Positions 47,830 through 59,309 of a DNA stretch of 64,000 nucleotides are shown here, piece by piece. The stretch covers positions 124,001-188,000 of the forward strand of contig JACVTC010000157.1 in the NCBI GenBank assembly GCA_016946835.1, in the 5' to 3' direction. This DNA comes from Neocallimastix lanati (nom. inval.). Taxonomy: Eukaryota; Neocallimastigomycota; Neocallimastigomycetes; Neocallimastigales; Neocallimastigaceae. The notes beneath the pieces were generated by a model that did not search any database, was not told the origin of the DNA, and worked only from the letters and a program-made list of their open reading frames with translations. Made by a program: the position numbers and the translations under genes. Positions within the stretch are counted from its first letter, which is position 1; each line of letters starts with the position of its first letter.

Positions 47830-48103
47830 AAAAAATGAAAAAAAATTTTTTTTTTTTTAATTTATTCAATTATGTGTTAATGTAATTGCTATCTTAATAT
47901 TTCCCTGAACCTTAACATTTTTATGATGGAGATATACAGAAAAAATAGTAAAGAAGTTATTATTTATGATTATGATTAATAAAATAATTATTTTTTTTTT
48001 TACAAAATGGGTTGAGGGATGAATCGAACCAGCTATAATCATGGCCAAGGTAACTAACCATTGGACCATGGTTCTAACTTTACTAACTGAAGACTTCGTT
48101 ACA
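47830..48103 (-). repeat. LTR-T 5' part with intact A and B boxes
   Basis: Minus-strand start TGTAACGAAGTCTTCAG at 48103. A-box TGGTCCAATGG at 48058-48068, B-box GGTTCGATTCA at 48020-48030. The part beyond the B-box (ACCCATTTTG.. then TAATTATTTTATTAA) matches the LTR at 8041-8604. The far end is unclear and probably truncated by the microsatellite. Confidence 0.6.
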
Positions 48104-48260
48104 TAAATAAAAAATTTCAAGTGGTTGATAAGGATTTCGAACTTGAAAATTTTCTTTTAAAGCAGTCAAAAAAAAAAAAAAGCTTAAAGCTTTAAACTAA
48201 CTTAATATGTTATCGAAAAGGATTTCGAACCTATATTGATTAAAGAAAACAAACAAATAT
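48104..48260 (-). repeat. Two further B-box-containing fragments
   Basis: AAGTTCGAAATCC (about 48130-48142) and GGTTCGAAATCC (about 48217-48228), each preceded by short AT-rich sequence. They look like further heads of LTR-T copies or tRNA-derived fragments. No A box is convincing. Confidence 0.35.
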
Positions 48261-48399
48261 ATCATTTTCAAATTTTTTTAAAATATATTACTTAAAAAAT
48301 TAAATTGTTATTTAAATTATTTAATAATTAGATTGTATTTTTAAAACTGGACTTTCAAATTTATTCATATTTACGCATCTCTTTTTTTTTTATAACAAG

Positions 48400-48731
48400 A
48401 GTTTATTAATTAAAAATAAAATGTCTACTGAAAACACTTTTAAGTTTTAAGGAATTAATGAATGATTTTGGGACAGAGCAAATCTAAGTAAGGATAATTA
48501 AGATATAAAATTCTGGACTACAAAGTATAACAGACCCCGAAACAATATTTAATGCATGCTTTAATGCATGCTTACTTTACTAGTTCTAGAGAAGTACAAC
48601 GTGTTATTGAAGATTTATAGAGAAGAAGATAATGATGAAAGTGATAATTCATCAGATGCATGAAGAAGAAGATGATGAAGAAAAAGATAATGATGACGAT
48701 AACAATTTCCCTTCTCTCTCTCTCTCTCTCG

Positions 48732-48763
<32 letters not shown>

Positions 48764-49310
48764 ATTTCAATCCTTGAAAACTTTATATGAAATTAAAGAA
48801 GACCAAAATCTACTTTTCAAGGAACTTCAGGCAATGAGAATTAAAAGAAATGAAAAGATCAAAGACTTTAATGTCAGATAGAGATCTTTGTATACAACAC
48901 TTGATAAAAAAAGAGAAGAAAGGGTATACTTGTACTTGATTATACTAATTCCATTCAAAATAATTAATGAAGCCCGGAAGAAATTATCCCTTAAAAAACG
49001 ATATAAGTATGGATAAAGTTTTCAAAGTTGCAGAGAAGGTGGATAGACTTTCTGTTGGAAGCAACAACATTAATACTTATAGTATTGATAATTTACAACA
49101 TAAAACAAAGTAATACTAACTCAAGATTTTATCCTAAAAGAAGAACTGTAACTTTCCAAACAATTCAAACAAATAATAAACCAAAGTCACAATATAGTAT
49201 AGAAGAGTTAACTAAAAAAAAAAAGAACTTATCTATCAAAACTTGCTTCTTATGTAAAGAAATAAGGCCATCACTCCAACTTTTGTCCTCGATTAAATAA
49301 AATAGTAAAA
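48400..49310 (+). mobile_element. Ty3/gypsy gag fossil
   Basis: Readable stretches include a VIEDL...REEDNDES motif, ELQAMRIKRNEKIKDFNVRY and RSLY, similar to VIEDLKEEDEEAE and IKDFNWRYGKLYG in the gag at 19903-21060. A knuckle-like CFLCKEI lies near 49245. No LTR is attached. Many breaks, old. Confidence 0.6.
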
Positions 49311-49893
49311 GAAAATAAAAATAGAAATATTAATTAATAAATTAATTTTTTTTTTCTTTTTTTTTTTTTTTTTTAAAAAAAAAATTAAATAAAATAAAAT
49401 AAATATTTAAAATATAATTGTAAAGTACAGATTAAATAAAATAAAATAAAAGAAAAAAAAAAAAAAAAAAGAAAGAAAGGAAAAGAAAGGAAAAAAAAAA
49501 AAGATAATTCCTATTAGAACAAAGGACAAAAAAAAAAAAATATCCCCTCTAATTTTTCTCCTTTCTTGAAGATTATAAAACATTTTGTAAGCTAATGAAT
49601 ATTCAATTTTATATCAAAAAAAAAAAAAAAAAAAAAAAAAGGTAGGGTCTTCTATTTCATGTCTTATTGTTTTTGATATATAACTATATTACCATCAACA
49701 ATGATTAAATTCTCATACTATTGAAATTGAATTAAATGAGAAAAAAAAATTTCACAACACACTTTTAGTAACAATAAAAAAAAAAAAAAAAAAAAAATAG
49801 GATCTCTATAGTTATTTTTATTCCATTATTTGTTATATGTATACATATATTCATTTCTCAATAAAACAGATATATCACAAAATTCTACAAAAC

Positions 49894-49931
<38 letters not shown>

Positions 49932-50245
49932 TAAAAATACTGAAAAATATCTATGATTTTTATCTATGATTATTTATCTACGATTTTATACTATTAATAT
50001 TTTTTCAAAAATAAATAAATTATAAATGATTTATTATTACAATTAAAAATAAGTTTATTCTTTTAGAAAAAAAAAAAAAAAAAAAAAACTACATGAAAGC
50101 GCTTCCTAGTTCTTCTTATTTCTTAAATAGTACAACTCTTAATTTGGAAATAGGTAATTCTAAATAAAAAAAAAAAAAATTTTTTTTTTTCTTATATTCC
50201 TTTCTATATTACTTTGATATTCGTCTTTCTTGATAGAGGTAACGG
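49311..50245. other. Poly(A)/poly(T)-rich stretch, no gene seen
   Basis: At least eight runs of 14 or more A or T alternate with short mixed sequence. No frame or RNA gene is supported. Confidence 0.5.
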
Positions 50246-50249
50246 TTGA

Positions 50250-50545
50250 CATTATATATACTGAGTAATGTGTAAAATTTCATGAGTTACCACTGACATA
50301 GTATAAATAAGGAATTCCACAATCCTCATATAAGAAAGAAGACTTTTAATAATTTCTTTTTTAAATAAATATATATATATATTACTATTATTATTTTTTG
50401 TCTTCCCTTCTTCTTCAAGTTTTGATCTACAGTATCCAATAATATGATGTTTCTGCCAAGAAGGACATACCCCATACAGAAGAAAAAGAAAAATAAAAAT
50501 GGAATTTTTTTTTTTTTTTTTTAATTTCAAATAAAAATATAAATA
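50250..50545 (-). mobile_element. Possible retroelement gag zinc-knuckle fossil
   Basis: The minus strand reads CPSWQKHHIIGYCRSKLEEE, which has the spacing of a CCHC knuckle with its second Cys replaced. No other domain is readable, so the family is uncertain. Confidence 0.3.
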
Positions 50546-50947
50546 CACATTTTTGTGTTGTTTTTGTTGTTTGATTTGTTTTGTTTTCTTTTTTAATAGA
50601 GTCGTTTTTATTTTTAATAAAATGTTTAGTTAATTTCTTTTTGTTTGTTGAAAAAATAAATAAATAAATAAATAATTAAATAAATAATTAATAAATCCAT
50701 ATATTTCAATAAGAATGCAAAAAATAAAAAAAAAAAAAAAATCTTTAAAATTTTTTTTTTTTAATTTTATTTCTTCTTGATAAATTGTAAATTCATCTTT
50801 TTCGAAAAAAAAAAAAAAAAAAAGTTTCAGATTAAATCAAAGTAAAATAATATTAAACCTAATTTATTATAAATGCATTCTTTCTTTATTATTATTAGTA
50901 ATATTATTATTATTATTATTATATTTATTATATTTATTTTGAATGCC

Positions 50948-53236
50948 TTACGATGATTTATGATCTTTTTTATGTTTTTTTGTTGGTGGTTTTTCTTCAT
51001 CACCGTGTTCATCATTGTCATCACTAAATTCACCATGGTAACCACTGTATTCACCATAATCATCACCATTAAATTCACCAATGTCTCCACCACTAAATTC
51101 ACCATTTTCATCATTATATTCAACTACGTCATCACCACTAAATTCACCAATGTCATCATTATATTCAACTACATCATCATCATATTCAACTATGTCATCA
51201 TTATATTCAACTATGTCGTCATCACGTTCAATCGCAATCTCTTTATTATTATCTGCGCCATGTTCAACTAAATATTTTGCAATGGCTTCATGTCCACTGC
51301 TATAGGCACAAAATAATGGTGTTTCATCATCTCTATTTTCTTTATTGACATCTACTCCAAGTTCAACTAGATATTTGACAAGATCTAAATTTCCACTTTT
51401 ACAGGCATTAAAAAGAGGTGTTTCCTTATTCCTATCTTCTTGGTTGACATCTACCCCATGTTCAATGAAATATTTTGCTAAATTTAGATTTCCACTTTGA
51501 CATACATTAAATAATGGTGTATGCTTATATTTATTTTTGGAATTGATATCGGCCCCATGGTCAACTAAATATTTTACAATGGCCTCATTTCCACCTTGAC
51601 AGGCACTAAACAACGGTGTTTCACCTTCATATTTATTTTCTGTATTGATATCGGCGCCATGTTCAATTAAATATTGGACTAATTTTTCATTTCCACTTTG
51701 ACATGCACTAAATAATGGGGTTTCCCCTTCATCCGTTTTTTTATTGACTACCGCTCCATGTTCAACTAAATATTGGACTAAATTCTCATTTCCACCTTGA
51801 CAGGCATCAAATAATGGTGTTTTACCCATACTATTTTCCTTATTGATATCTGCTCCATGCTCAACCAAATAGTTTACTAAATCTACATTTCCACTTTTAC
51901 AGGCATCAAATATTGGTGTTTCACCATCATCCGTTTCTTGATTTATCTTTGCTCCATGTTCAACTAAATATTTTACAATGGCTTCACTTCCAATTAAACA
52001 GGCATAAAATAATGGGGTTTCATTCCATTGGCCCTCTTTATTCACATCTACACCACACTCTGCTAAATATCTTACTAAATCAATATTTCCTTTGCCACAG
52101 GCCCAAAAAAATGGTGTTTCATTAACATTATCCTCTTTGTTTATATCAGCGCCATGTTCAACCAAATATTTTACTATATTTTTATTGCCACTTTTACATG
52201 CATAAAATAATGGTGTATCCCCTTCACTATTTTCTTGATTTATATCAATCTCCTGATTTTCCACTAAGTATTCGACTAATTGCTCATTACCACTTAGACA
52301 CGCCTTAAAAAATGGAGTTTCTTCTTTACCACCATAATCTGCTTTCTTTTGGATATCTGCCCCTTGTTCAATTAAGTATCTTACTAAATTGACATCTCCA
52401 CTTGCACAGGCATTAAATAATGGTGTTTCCTCCTCTCTATTTTCCTGATTTATGTCAGCGCCTTGTTCAATTAAATATCTTACTAAATTGACATTTCCAC
52501 TTGTACAAGCCTTGAATAATGGCGTTTCTTCACCACTTTTAGTATTTCTATTTATATCCGCTCCATGTTCTATTAAATATTTTACAATAGTTTCATTTCC
52601 ACTGGCACACGCATCAAATAATGGTGTTTCACCATTATCATCTTCTTTTTCTATATCCCCTCCTTGTTCAATTAAATATTTTACTATAGTTTCATTTCCA
52701 CTTTTACACGCATAAAATAAAAGCGTTTTACCACTCTTGTATGATTTGTTTATATCCCTTCCAAGTTTACTTAAATATTTCACTAAATATTCTTTTTTCT
52801 CCTGACATGCATTAATTAAATATATATCACTTGAAAAATAACAGTCATTCCAAATGTCCATATCCTTTTTTGCGGATAGATAATTATTGTCGATGAGTTT
52901 ATTAAACTCAGAAATTAATAAGGGTGCTTTTTTACGATATGAAAGCAATTTTAGGATACTTTCATTATCAAAAAATTTTATATTATTAAAAATAATATCT
53001 AGTAAGGTAATATTATCTTCTTTTAATAATAGTTTTATTAAAGCCGATGAAACCCTGAAACAGTTATATTCATTTTTAATTATAAATTGTAATCTTTCCG
53101 GTGTAAGTAAGCCTTTATTATATATTTCAAGACCAATATCTTTAAAAATATTATTTTCTTTTAAAAGTTCTTTCACTTCATCAATATTTTTACTATCAAT
53201 TGCTTTGATATAGGATGTAATATCAATTTCAGTCAT
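50948..53236 (-). CDS. Ankyrin-repeat protein, 762 residues
   Basis: The N-terminal 1-134 is an alpha-helical, Lys/Glu/Asn-rich domain without recognised motif. About 135-665 holds 16 ankyrin repeats: a first degenerate one and then 15 of about 33 residues with consensus DINKENxxxETPLFxACxSGNxxxVKYLVEHGA. The tail (about 666-750) is an acidic tandem of DDxVEYNDD and GEFSGDD phrases. It ends in PPTKKHKKDHKSS, a possible nuclear localisation signal. No signal peptide or membrane segment was seen. Ankyrin arrays bind other proteins; the partner is unknown. The frame is open throughout without introns. I chose the ATG at 53236 because upstream sequence is A/T noise. Large families of such proteins are known in anaerobic fungi. 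Confidence 0.9.
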   Translation of the reverse strand: MTEIDITSYIKAIDSKNIDEVKELLKENNIFKDIGLEIYNKGLLTPERLQFIIKNEYNCFRVSSALIKLLLKEDNITLLDIIFNNIKFFDNESILKLLSYRKKAPLLISEFNKLIDNNYLSAKKDMDIWNDCYFSSDIYLINACQEKKEYLVKYLSKLGRDINKSYKSGKTLLFYACKSGNETIVKYLIEQGGDIEKEDDNGETPLFDACASGNETIVKYLIEHGADINRNTKSGEETPLFKACTSGNVNLVRYLIEQGADINQENREEETPLFNACASGDVNLVRYLIEQGADIQKKADYGGKEETPFFKACLSGNEQLVEYLVENQEIDINQENSEGDTPLFYACKSGNKNIVKYLVEHGADINKEDNVNETPFFWACGKGNIDLVRYLAECGVDVNKEGQWNETPLFYACLIGSEAIVKYLVEHGAKINQETDDGETPIFDACKSGNVDLVNYLVEHGADINKENSMGKTPLFDACQGGNENLVQYLVEHGAVVNKKTDEGETPLFSACQSGNEKLVQYLIEHGADINTENKYEGETPLFSACQGGNEAIVKYLVDHGADINSKNKYKHTPLFNVCQSGNLNLAKYFIEHGVDVNQEDRNKETPLFNACKSGNLDLVKYLVELGVDVNKENRDDETPLFCAYSSGHEAIAKYLVEHGADNNKEIAIERDDDIVEYNDDIVEYDDDVVEYNDDIGEFSGDDVVEYNDENGEFSGGDIGEFNGDDYGEYSGYHGEFSDDNDEHGDEEKPPTKKHKKDHKSS

Positions 53237-53480
53237 AATAATACTGATGACTCTTTATAAAATATAAATATTTCAAATTCTATATGATATATATTATCCT
53301 TTATTATATAATTACCTTCTATATTACAAAATAATTTAAAATGCAAAAAGATAGAAAAAAAAAAAAAAAAAAAAAGGAAACTTTTAAATGTTTTTATTTA
53401 TTTTTAAAATAAAATCATATACATTTATTAGTTTTATATAATTTTTTCTTTTGTATTATAATAGTTTATCTATTTAAAAA

Positions 53481-53524
<44 letters not shown>

Positions 53525-54046
53525 TTTTATTATAGTTATTTATATTTAACTATAATTTTAAAATTTAATTTATTTATTTACATATTATTTATTTGTTCAT
53601 TTATTTATATAATTGAGTTTAATTTTTTTATTGTATTAGTTTTTTGTATTTCAGTTTTGATTATTTATTATATATTCTATATTATGTACATAAAGTCCTA
53701 TAATTTCGACAATTATATAGTAAACAATATAAAAATACTGTTAACATACAATATAATAATACTTTAAAGTAGATTTTTAGTAAATTTAAATATAAATTAT
53801 TTCATATAATAATTATTAATTTCAAATATAAATATAAGTAAAAATATATATTAATAATTAATGAATATATTAATTGAATGTTTATAGTAATTTTAACATA
53901 TTTTATATTTTATATATATAAGCAAAAATTTTTTTTTTACATAAATTTTTTGTCATCATTTAATTATCACGTGTGCTACATAATATGGTGTAAATGAAAT
54001 TTAATATGAGTTAAGATTTATTGAGCGTGATTCATTTCAGAAAGAT
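53237..54046. other. AT-rich intergenic stretch
   Basis: Upstream region of the ankyrin gene. It contains an A run at about 53354-53376 and (TA)n near 53485-53515. No gene seen. Confidence 0.5.
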
Positions 54047-54060
54047 ACAATTATAGTGAA

Positions 54061-54081
54061 GCATTTCGACATAATTTATGT
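54061..54081 (+). repeat. Left terminal inverted repeat of the MULE
   Basis: Exact inverse of 56459-56479. The first few bases outside the core (GTGAA) differ from the right end (GGGAGTATT). Confidence 0.88.
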
Positions 54082-54501
54082 ATAATCAGCATAAATATTT
54101 GTACAATGAGTATAAATTTTGTAATACGCCACAACTTTCAACGTATATTTTTATTTATTGTATTTTAGCATTAAAAAAATAAAATAAAAACTAAAAAAAA
54201 TAATAAAAGAATAAATAAGTTTTCTGTTAAGAGTTTTATTTTATTTTAATTTATTTTCAATTATTTAATTTTCATTTTATTATTATATTTTATTATTAAA
54301 TATTTAATATTTTATTATTAAATTAATTAAATAATAAAATAAAATTTATTTTAGTATTAAATATTTATTATTAATAAAATTTAAATATTGATATTGATAT
54401 TAATAAAATATATTGATATTGATATTAATAAAATATATTGATATTGATATTAATATAATTTAAACTATATATATTCTAGTTAATTATTATTATTTATAAA
54501 T

Positions 54502-55921
54502 TTAGAGCTTGTTTAATTCTAATAAACATTTATACCATAAATCAATGATATCATTTTTATCACATTTTTTATCAATTAATTCGGATTCCTTTTTTTTTTG
54601 TATTTTTTAATTAAATCATTGATTTCATCAGTTTTTGTTAATATTCTTTTTTTTTTTTTTTTTTCCAAACTCCTTCAATTTTCCTTTTGTAATTATTGTA
54701 AGATAAAGGTTCTTCTCTTTTTAAATGATAAATCAATTCATAGAAAGAAGGTTTTTTGTAAAACAATTTTTTTAAGTAATTGTTAAAAAATTCTGAAGCA
54801 TTATTTGTTATGTGGTTTATATCGTTATAATAATTCCAATATTGAATATCATATTTATATAAATAAGTCTTATTAAAATATTCCAAAAAATTTAAAAAAT
54901 GGAAATAATTATATATTTGACATATAATTTTAATATAATTATAAATATCAAATATATATTCAGGATTTATAAAAGGAAAATTTGTAATAGCTTTATAAAA
55001 CAAATAAATTTTATGATTACTTTCAACTTCATTATAACATAATTATTTTTTTTGAACTTCTAACGATCTTTTATAATGCCATACACAATATTTAATAGTA
55101 ACATTAGGAAATATTTTAATGGCAGCATTGGATATACCTTTTTCAAAATCACAATGCAAAATTTTTGGTGTAACTATAATATTATTATTATATTTACTTG
55201 CATTCTTTTTTAATTCTTCAAATGACAGTTCATAGGTTGCTTGTTCTTTATTATTTAATATAGATAGTGATGTAGTGTAAAACCTATTTATTTCTGGAGC
55301 ATATATTCTTTTTATAAACACTTGATAACCAAATATTGGTCCAATATAAAATGTACCATCAGCAAACATATTTTCGTTGTATTTAATGAACAATTCTGTT
55401 TGGAATGGTGATTGAAAAATTATAATATTAGAATTTTTGAATATCATAAAATTTTCATCTCTTTCGTTTATTTAATATTCAGATTCATCTGGAATTTCAT
55501 TAAATTTTGATATATCAGGAGGTAGTTGTTTTTTTATATATCTTGATATTTGAGATTTAATTGAATTATATTCAGGGCATATCAATCCAATTTCTTCAGA
55601 TATTTCATTATATATATGTTTTGGATTTATATCAAATGGGATTGAGGTTTTTCTAATTTCATTTTTCATTTTATGTTTTACTATTGATACAGATGCATCA
55701 TATTCTTTTCCTGGATGAGTATGTTTGTTTTCATATTTTATTACTTTATTATTATCATTTAAAATAATGTATGATTTACATTTTTTAACGGTTTTATATT
55801 CAGTACATTTGAATAATTTTGTACTATTCGTTATATACCTTAAATTAAATTTATATTTTTTGTTTACAATGATTTGGTTTTTTTCTTTATTAGTTTCATT
55901 TATTTCTAATTGATCATCCAT
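54502..55921 (-). pseudogene. MULE transposase with FLYWCH finger, inactivated
   Basis: One frame runs from MDDQLEINETNKEKNQ (55921) to about 54638. It has in-frame stops at 55472-55474 and 55043-55045, followed by frame shifts at the two T runs near 54589-54599 and 54647-54664. It ends as IIDLWYKCLLELNKL at 54502. An N-terminal FLYWCH-type zinc finger (KYKFNLRYI...KCTEYK...CKSYI...HTH) is followed by the MULE catalytic core. The first Asp lies in MFADGTFYIGP and the second in KILHCDFEKGI. Next come the CVWHY motif and the Glu of TNNASEFFNNYLKK, so the DDE triad is intact apart from the stops. Few lesions and clear ends suggest recent death. Confidence 0.85.
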
Positions 55922-56458
55922 TTATTATAAATATTTTAAATTAAAAGTTTTATTTTTTAATTTTTTTTTTTTAATCTATTTTTTTTATCTTATATTTTTA
56001 CTCTTTTTTTTTTTTTTTTTTTTTTTTTTTATTTTAAATTAAAAGTTTTATATTTTAATTTTTTTGTTTTAATCTATATTTTTTTTCTTATATTTTTATT
56101 TTTATTTTTTTTATTTTTTATTTTACTATATTATTTATTTTTTTTATTTTTATTATAATCTATTTTTTTTATATTATATTTTTATTCCTTTTTTTTTTTT
56201 TTTTTTTTTTTTATTTTATTTCAAATTAAAAGTTTTATTTTTTAATTTTTTTGTTTTAATCTACATTTTTTATCTTATATTTTTATTTTTTTTTTTTTTT
56301 ATTTTTTATTTTACTTTATTATTTATTTTTTTTTTATTTTTATTTTACTTTATTATTTATTTTTTTTTATTTTTATTTTATTTTATTATAAAAAATTTAA
56401 CCCTATCCTATTCATTTATTTTTATAAGCCACATTGTAATACATGAATAAATGATTTA

Positions 56459-56479
56459 ACATAAATTATGTCGAAATGC
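56459..56479 (-). repeat. Right terminal inverted repeat of the MULE
   Basis: Exact inverse of 54061-54081. The element ends at 56488 with CTCCC before the TSD. Confidence 0.88.
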
Positions 56480-56488
56480 AATACTCCC

Positions 56489-56561
56489 ACAATTATAATT
56501 TTCTATTTTTTCAAAATTTTTATTTATTTTATTCTTTATTTGGTCAATATTTTTTTATTCT

Positions 56562-56605
<44 letters not shown>

Positions 56606-56886
56606 TTTTTTTTATTTTTATTTTAATTTTTACTTTTTTTATTTATTTATTTATTTATTTATTTTTTAAATCTAAATTAAAACAATATTCTATATTCTAA
56701 AAATTTTTATTTTTATTTTTTTCTTTTTATTTTTTAATTTATTTATTTACTTTTTCTAAATTAATTTTATATTCTTTATTCTTAAAATTTTAATTTTTTA
56801 CTAAAATATCTTAATTTTATTTTTATTAATTTTTTTTATTAATTTTTTAATTATTCAAATATAATTTTTATTTTGAATTTATTGAA
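56489..56886. other. T-rich intergenic stretch downstream of the protease gene
   Basis: Mostly T with a (TA)n near 56568-56592. It holds the 3' flank of the subtilisin-like gene. No gene seen. Confidence 0.5.
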
Positions 56887-58935
56887 TTATTCATCATCAA
56901 CTTCATCTACGCTATAATCATCGGTTTCAATTTCATCATCAACTTCATCCACGTTAACATCATCAGTTTCAATTTCAATAAAACTATCTTCTTCTTCATC
57001 TGAATCCACAGTATCACTAGTTTTTTCATCATTTAAATCTATTTCTTCATCATCATTATTACCAGAGTAAATACTATGTTTTCCATTATTAATGAAAACA
57101 TTTGGATCTCCTTCAGATATACCTTCAATGATATTCTTTTGACCAATTTCAATTAAATAGTCAAGCATCTTTTTGGAATCAAACTTAATATTGGGATTTT
57201 CACTCATGATGGTGGCAGCAACACCAGCAACAATTGGCGAAGAAAATGAAGTACCCATTCCAATTTCTTTTATGTCTTCACCATCAACATCTCTATACTC
57301 CAATTCAACATAACCTGGAGCATGAATATCAACCACTTTTCCGTAATTACTAAAGGCAGCCTTTCTGTAATTTCTAGGATCCATGATTTTTTCTTTAAAA
57401 AGATTATTAATATTATCTTTTTCTTCATTATATTTTTTTCTATATTCTTTTATTTTTTCATTTATTTCATCAACATTAAAATTACTTTCATCTTCTAATA
57501 ATTCAATTTGACTATGCATTTTTTCTTTAATTTCCATTATAGTAATTTCTCCTAAGTTATCAACGGCACCAGCACATATTACATTATCAAAAGAACATGG
57601 ATAATAAGATAATTTTCCATCCTTTTCTACTAGTTCACTCTCATTACCAGCACAAGCAACAAAAACAGCACCTTTACTGGACATATGATCGATATAATCT
57701 CTGAAATAGTCAATAATATATTGATCTTCTTCAATTAATTCATTTAATGGGATTATAAAAGAAAAATTGAATACAGCTTTATTTGGTCTTAACATATTAT
57801 CATCAACATATTTTAATGCAGCAAGAACATTAGATATAAAGGAAACGTAAAAATCAGAACCTTCTTTAAACATAATCTCAGAATAGTCAGTTGGAAATTC
57901 ATCAGAGCTAGAAGGATATTCATCATATTCAGATGGATATTCATCATAGTCATTTGGATATTCATCAGAGCCAGAAGGATATTCAGAAGGATAGTCATCT
58001 TCTTCATCACTGACCTGTAAAGCAATACCATAAATGTTTGCTTTACCAGCTACACCATGTGTTAATCCACCAGCTATATCTGATACCATTAATCCATGAT
58101 ATTCTTTTCCATAGGTAAGTTCACAATAGTCCTCATTTTCAATTGGAATAATTTCGCCATTTTTGGTAGCAAAGGCACATTTAATCGTACGTTCATCTTT
58201 ATTAGCAAATTCTGGATGTTGGAAATTAAATCCTGAATCAAAGACAAAAATATCAATATCTTTTCCTGCTGAGCTTGGATAATAGTAGTTTTTATCATAG
58301 GAAGTAGTAGAATTACCATCATATTTTCCTTGAGAAAGTAATGAAAGATGAATATCTGCATTTTCTCTTACACTAACACCACTCCATTGAGTTTCATTCA
58401 ATACTTCATTTAATTTATTCATTTCATCCATTCTATCACCTTTTCTATCTGATAAGTATAATTTACGATCTTCAGCACATGCTATAACATTTGGAAGTTT
58501 TTTTACTTTATCCGCAACATAATCAGAAAGATACGAATAAATAATAGTTCTATCATCTAAAGAAGAAATGGTGTATGCAAGAGCTGATTTATTATTTTGG
58601 TTTTCTCTTTTTCTTAAGGAGCTTCTTTTCTCAAATCCTTCTAATTTAGAAGGATTTTTATAAGTATTTTTATTATCAATGATTAAAGTAGTGATCTCGT
58701 CAATTAAAGAATTAATTAGTTGTTCTTCTTCACGTTTACTATGACTTCCACTATTACTAGATCCATTATTTACAAAAATCATGTAATAATTTTCATTTTT
58801 AGTCTTAGTTGAATTTTCTTTATTTTTTTTTAGAATTTTATTCTTCAAAGATGATTTAATATCAAAAGCTTGAACAGTATTTATTACAAAAATAGTAATA
58901 ATACTTAAAATTGACAATAAATTATAAATTTTCAT
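56887..58935 (-). CDS. Secreted subtilisin-like serine protease (S8), 682 residues
   Basis: Residues 1-23 form a signal peptide (MKIYNLLSILSIITIFVINT then VQA). About 45-165 is a propeptide-like region starting YYMIFVNN. The catalytic domain has Asp233 (FVFDSGFNFQHPEF), His280 (YHGLMVSDIAGG), oxyanion Asn431 (VACAGNES) and Ser563 (GTSFSSPIVAGVAA), so the triad is complete. The His motif is HGLMV instead of the usual HGTHV. There are two family-atypical inserts: an acidic Tyr/Pro-rich repeat (about 308-352, EYPSxxDEYP) and a charged helical stretch (about 465-518). The C-terminus (about 625-682) is an acidic tandem ending EIETDDYSVDEVDDE. No membrane anchor seen. Probably an extracellular or wall-associated protease. 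The start ATG is supported by the signal peptide directly behind it. Confidence 0.92.
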   Translation of the reverse strand: MKIYNLLSILSIITIFVINTVQAFDIKSSLKNKILKKNKENSTKTKNENYYMIFVNNGSSNSGSHSKREEEQLINSLIDEITTLIIDNKNTYKNPSKLEGFEKRSSLRKRENQNNKSALAYTISSLDDRTIIYSYLSDYVADKVKKLPNVIACAEDRKLYLSDRKGDRMDEMNKLNEVLNETQWSGVSVRENADIHLSLLSQGKYDGNSTTSYDKNYYYPSSAGKDIDIFVFDSGFNFQHPEFANKDERTIKCAFATKNGEIIPIENEDYCELTYGKEYHGLMVSDIAGGLTHGVAGKANIYGIALQVSDEEDDYPSEYPSGSDEYPNDYDEYPSEYDEYPSSSDEFPTDYSEIMFKEGSDFYVSFISNVLAALKYVDDNMLRPNKAVFNFSFIIPLNELIEEDQYIIDYFRDYIDHMSSKGAVFVACAGNESELVEKDGKLSYYPCSFDNVICAGAVDNLGEITIMEIKEKMHSQIELLEDESNFNVDEINEKIKEYRKKYNEEKDNINNLFKEKIMDPRNYRKAAFSNYGKVVDIHAPGYVELEYRDVDGEDIKEIGMGTSFSSPIVAGVAATIMSENPNIKFDSKKMLDYLIEIGQKNIIEGISEGDPNVFINNGKHSIYSGNNDDEEIDLNDEKTSDTVDSDEEEDSFIEIETDDVNVDEVDDEIETDDYSVDEVDDE

Positions 58936-59300
58936 TCTAATTTCAATTTCTCTGTATTATTAAATTTAAATCTATTATATATATTTATTTATATCTATAT
59001 ATTTTAATGTTTTTTTTTTTTTTTTTTTTTTTAATTTTTATAAATTTTTTAATTTTTTATATATTTGTATATAAATCTTTATTTTTATTATATTCGTATT
59101 AAAATATTATAAATATTTTTTTATATTTACTTATAATAAATTAATATATATGTATATATATATATAATTTTTTTATTTTTTATTTCTTTTTTTTTTTTTT
59201 GATTTAAATTTGATGTGAAAATATTTTAATATTTATACTTTTTTTTTTTTTTTTATTGTTTTAGTTTTTATATTAAATTCTTTTCGTGGAAGCTTCTTCA
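58936..59300. other. T-rich upstream region of the protease gene
   Basis: T runs at about 59010-59032 and 59187-59201 and a (TA)n near 59150. Promoter elements cannot be told from the background. Confidence 0.45.
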
Positions 59301-59309
59301 ATTAATCCT

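Larger units (their letters stand above)
54056..56488 (-). mobile_element. MULE (Mutator-like) DNA transposon, 9-bp TSD ACAATTATA
   Basis: The terminal inverted repeats share a perfect 21-bp core GCATTTCGACATAATTTATG(T) at 54061-54081 and 56459-56479. Similarity is looser inward (TAATACGCCAC against TATTACAATGTGGC). ACAATTATA lies at 54047-54055 and 56489-56497. It carries a decayed MULE transposase on the minus strand. Total length is 2433 bp, a plain autonomous-type layout. It sits between the ankyrin and subtilisin genes. Confidence 0.88.

Noticed and set aside
50960-53213. Plus-strand frames opposite the ankyrin gene
   Set aside because: They are shadows of the repeat coding strand with Ser/Thr/Ile low complexity.
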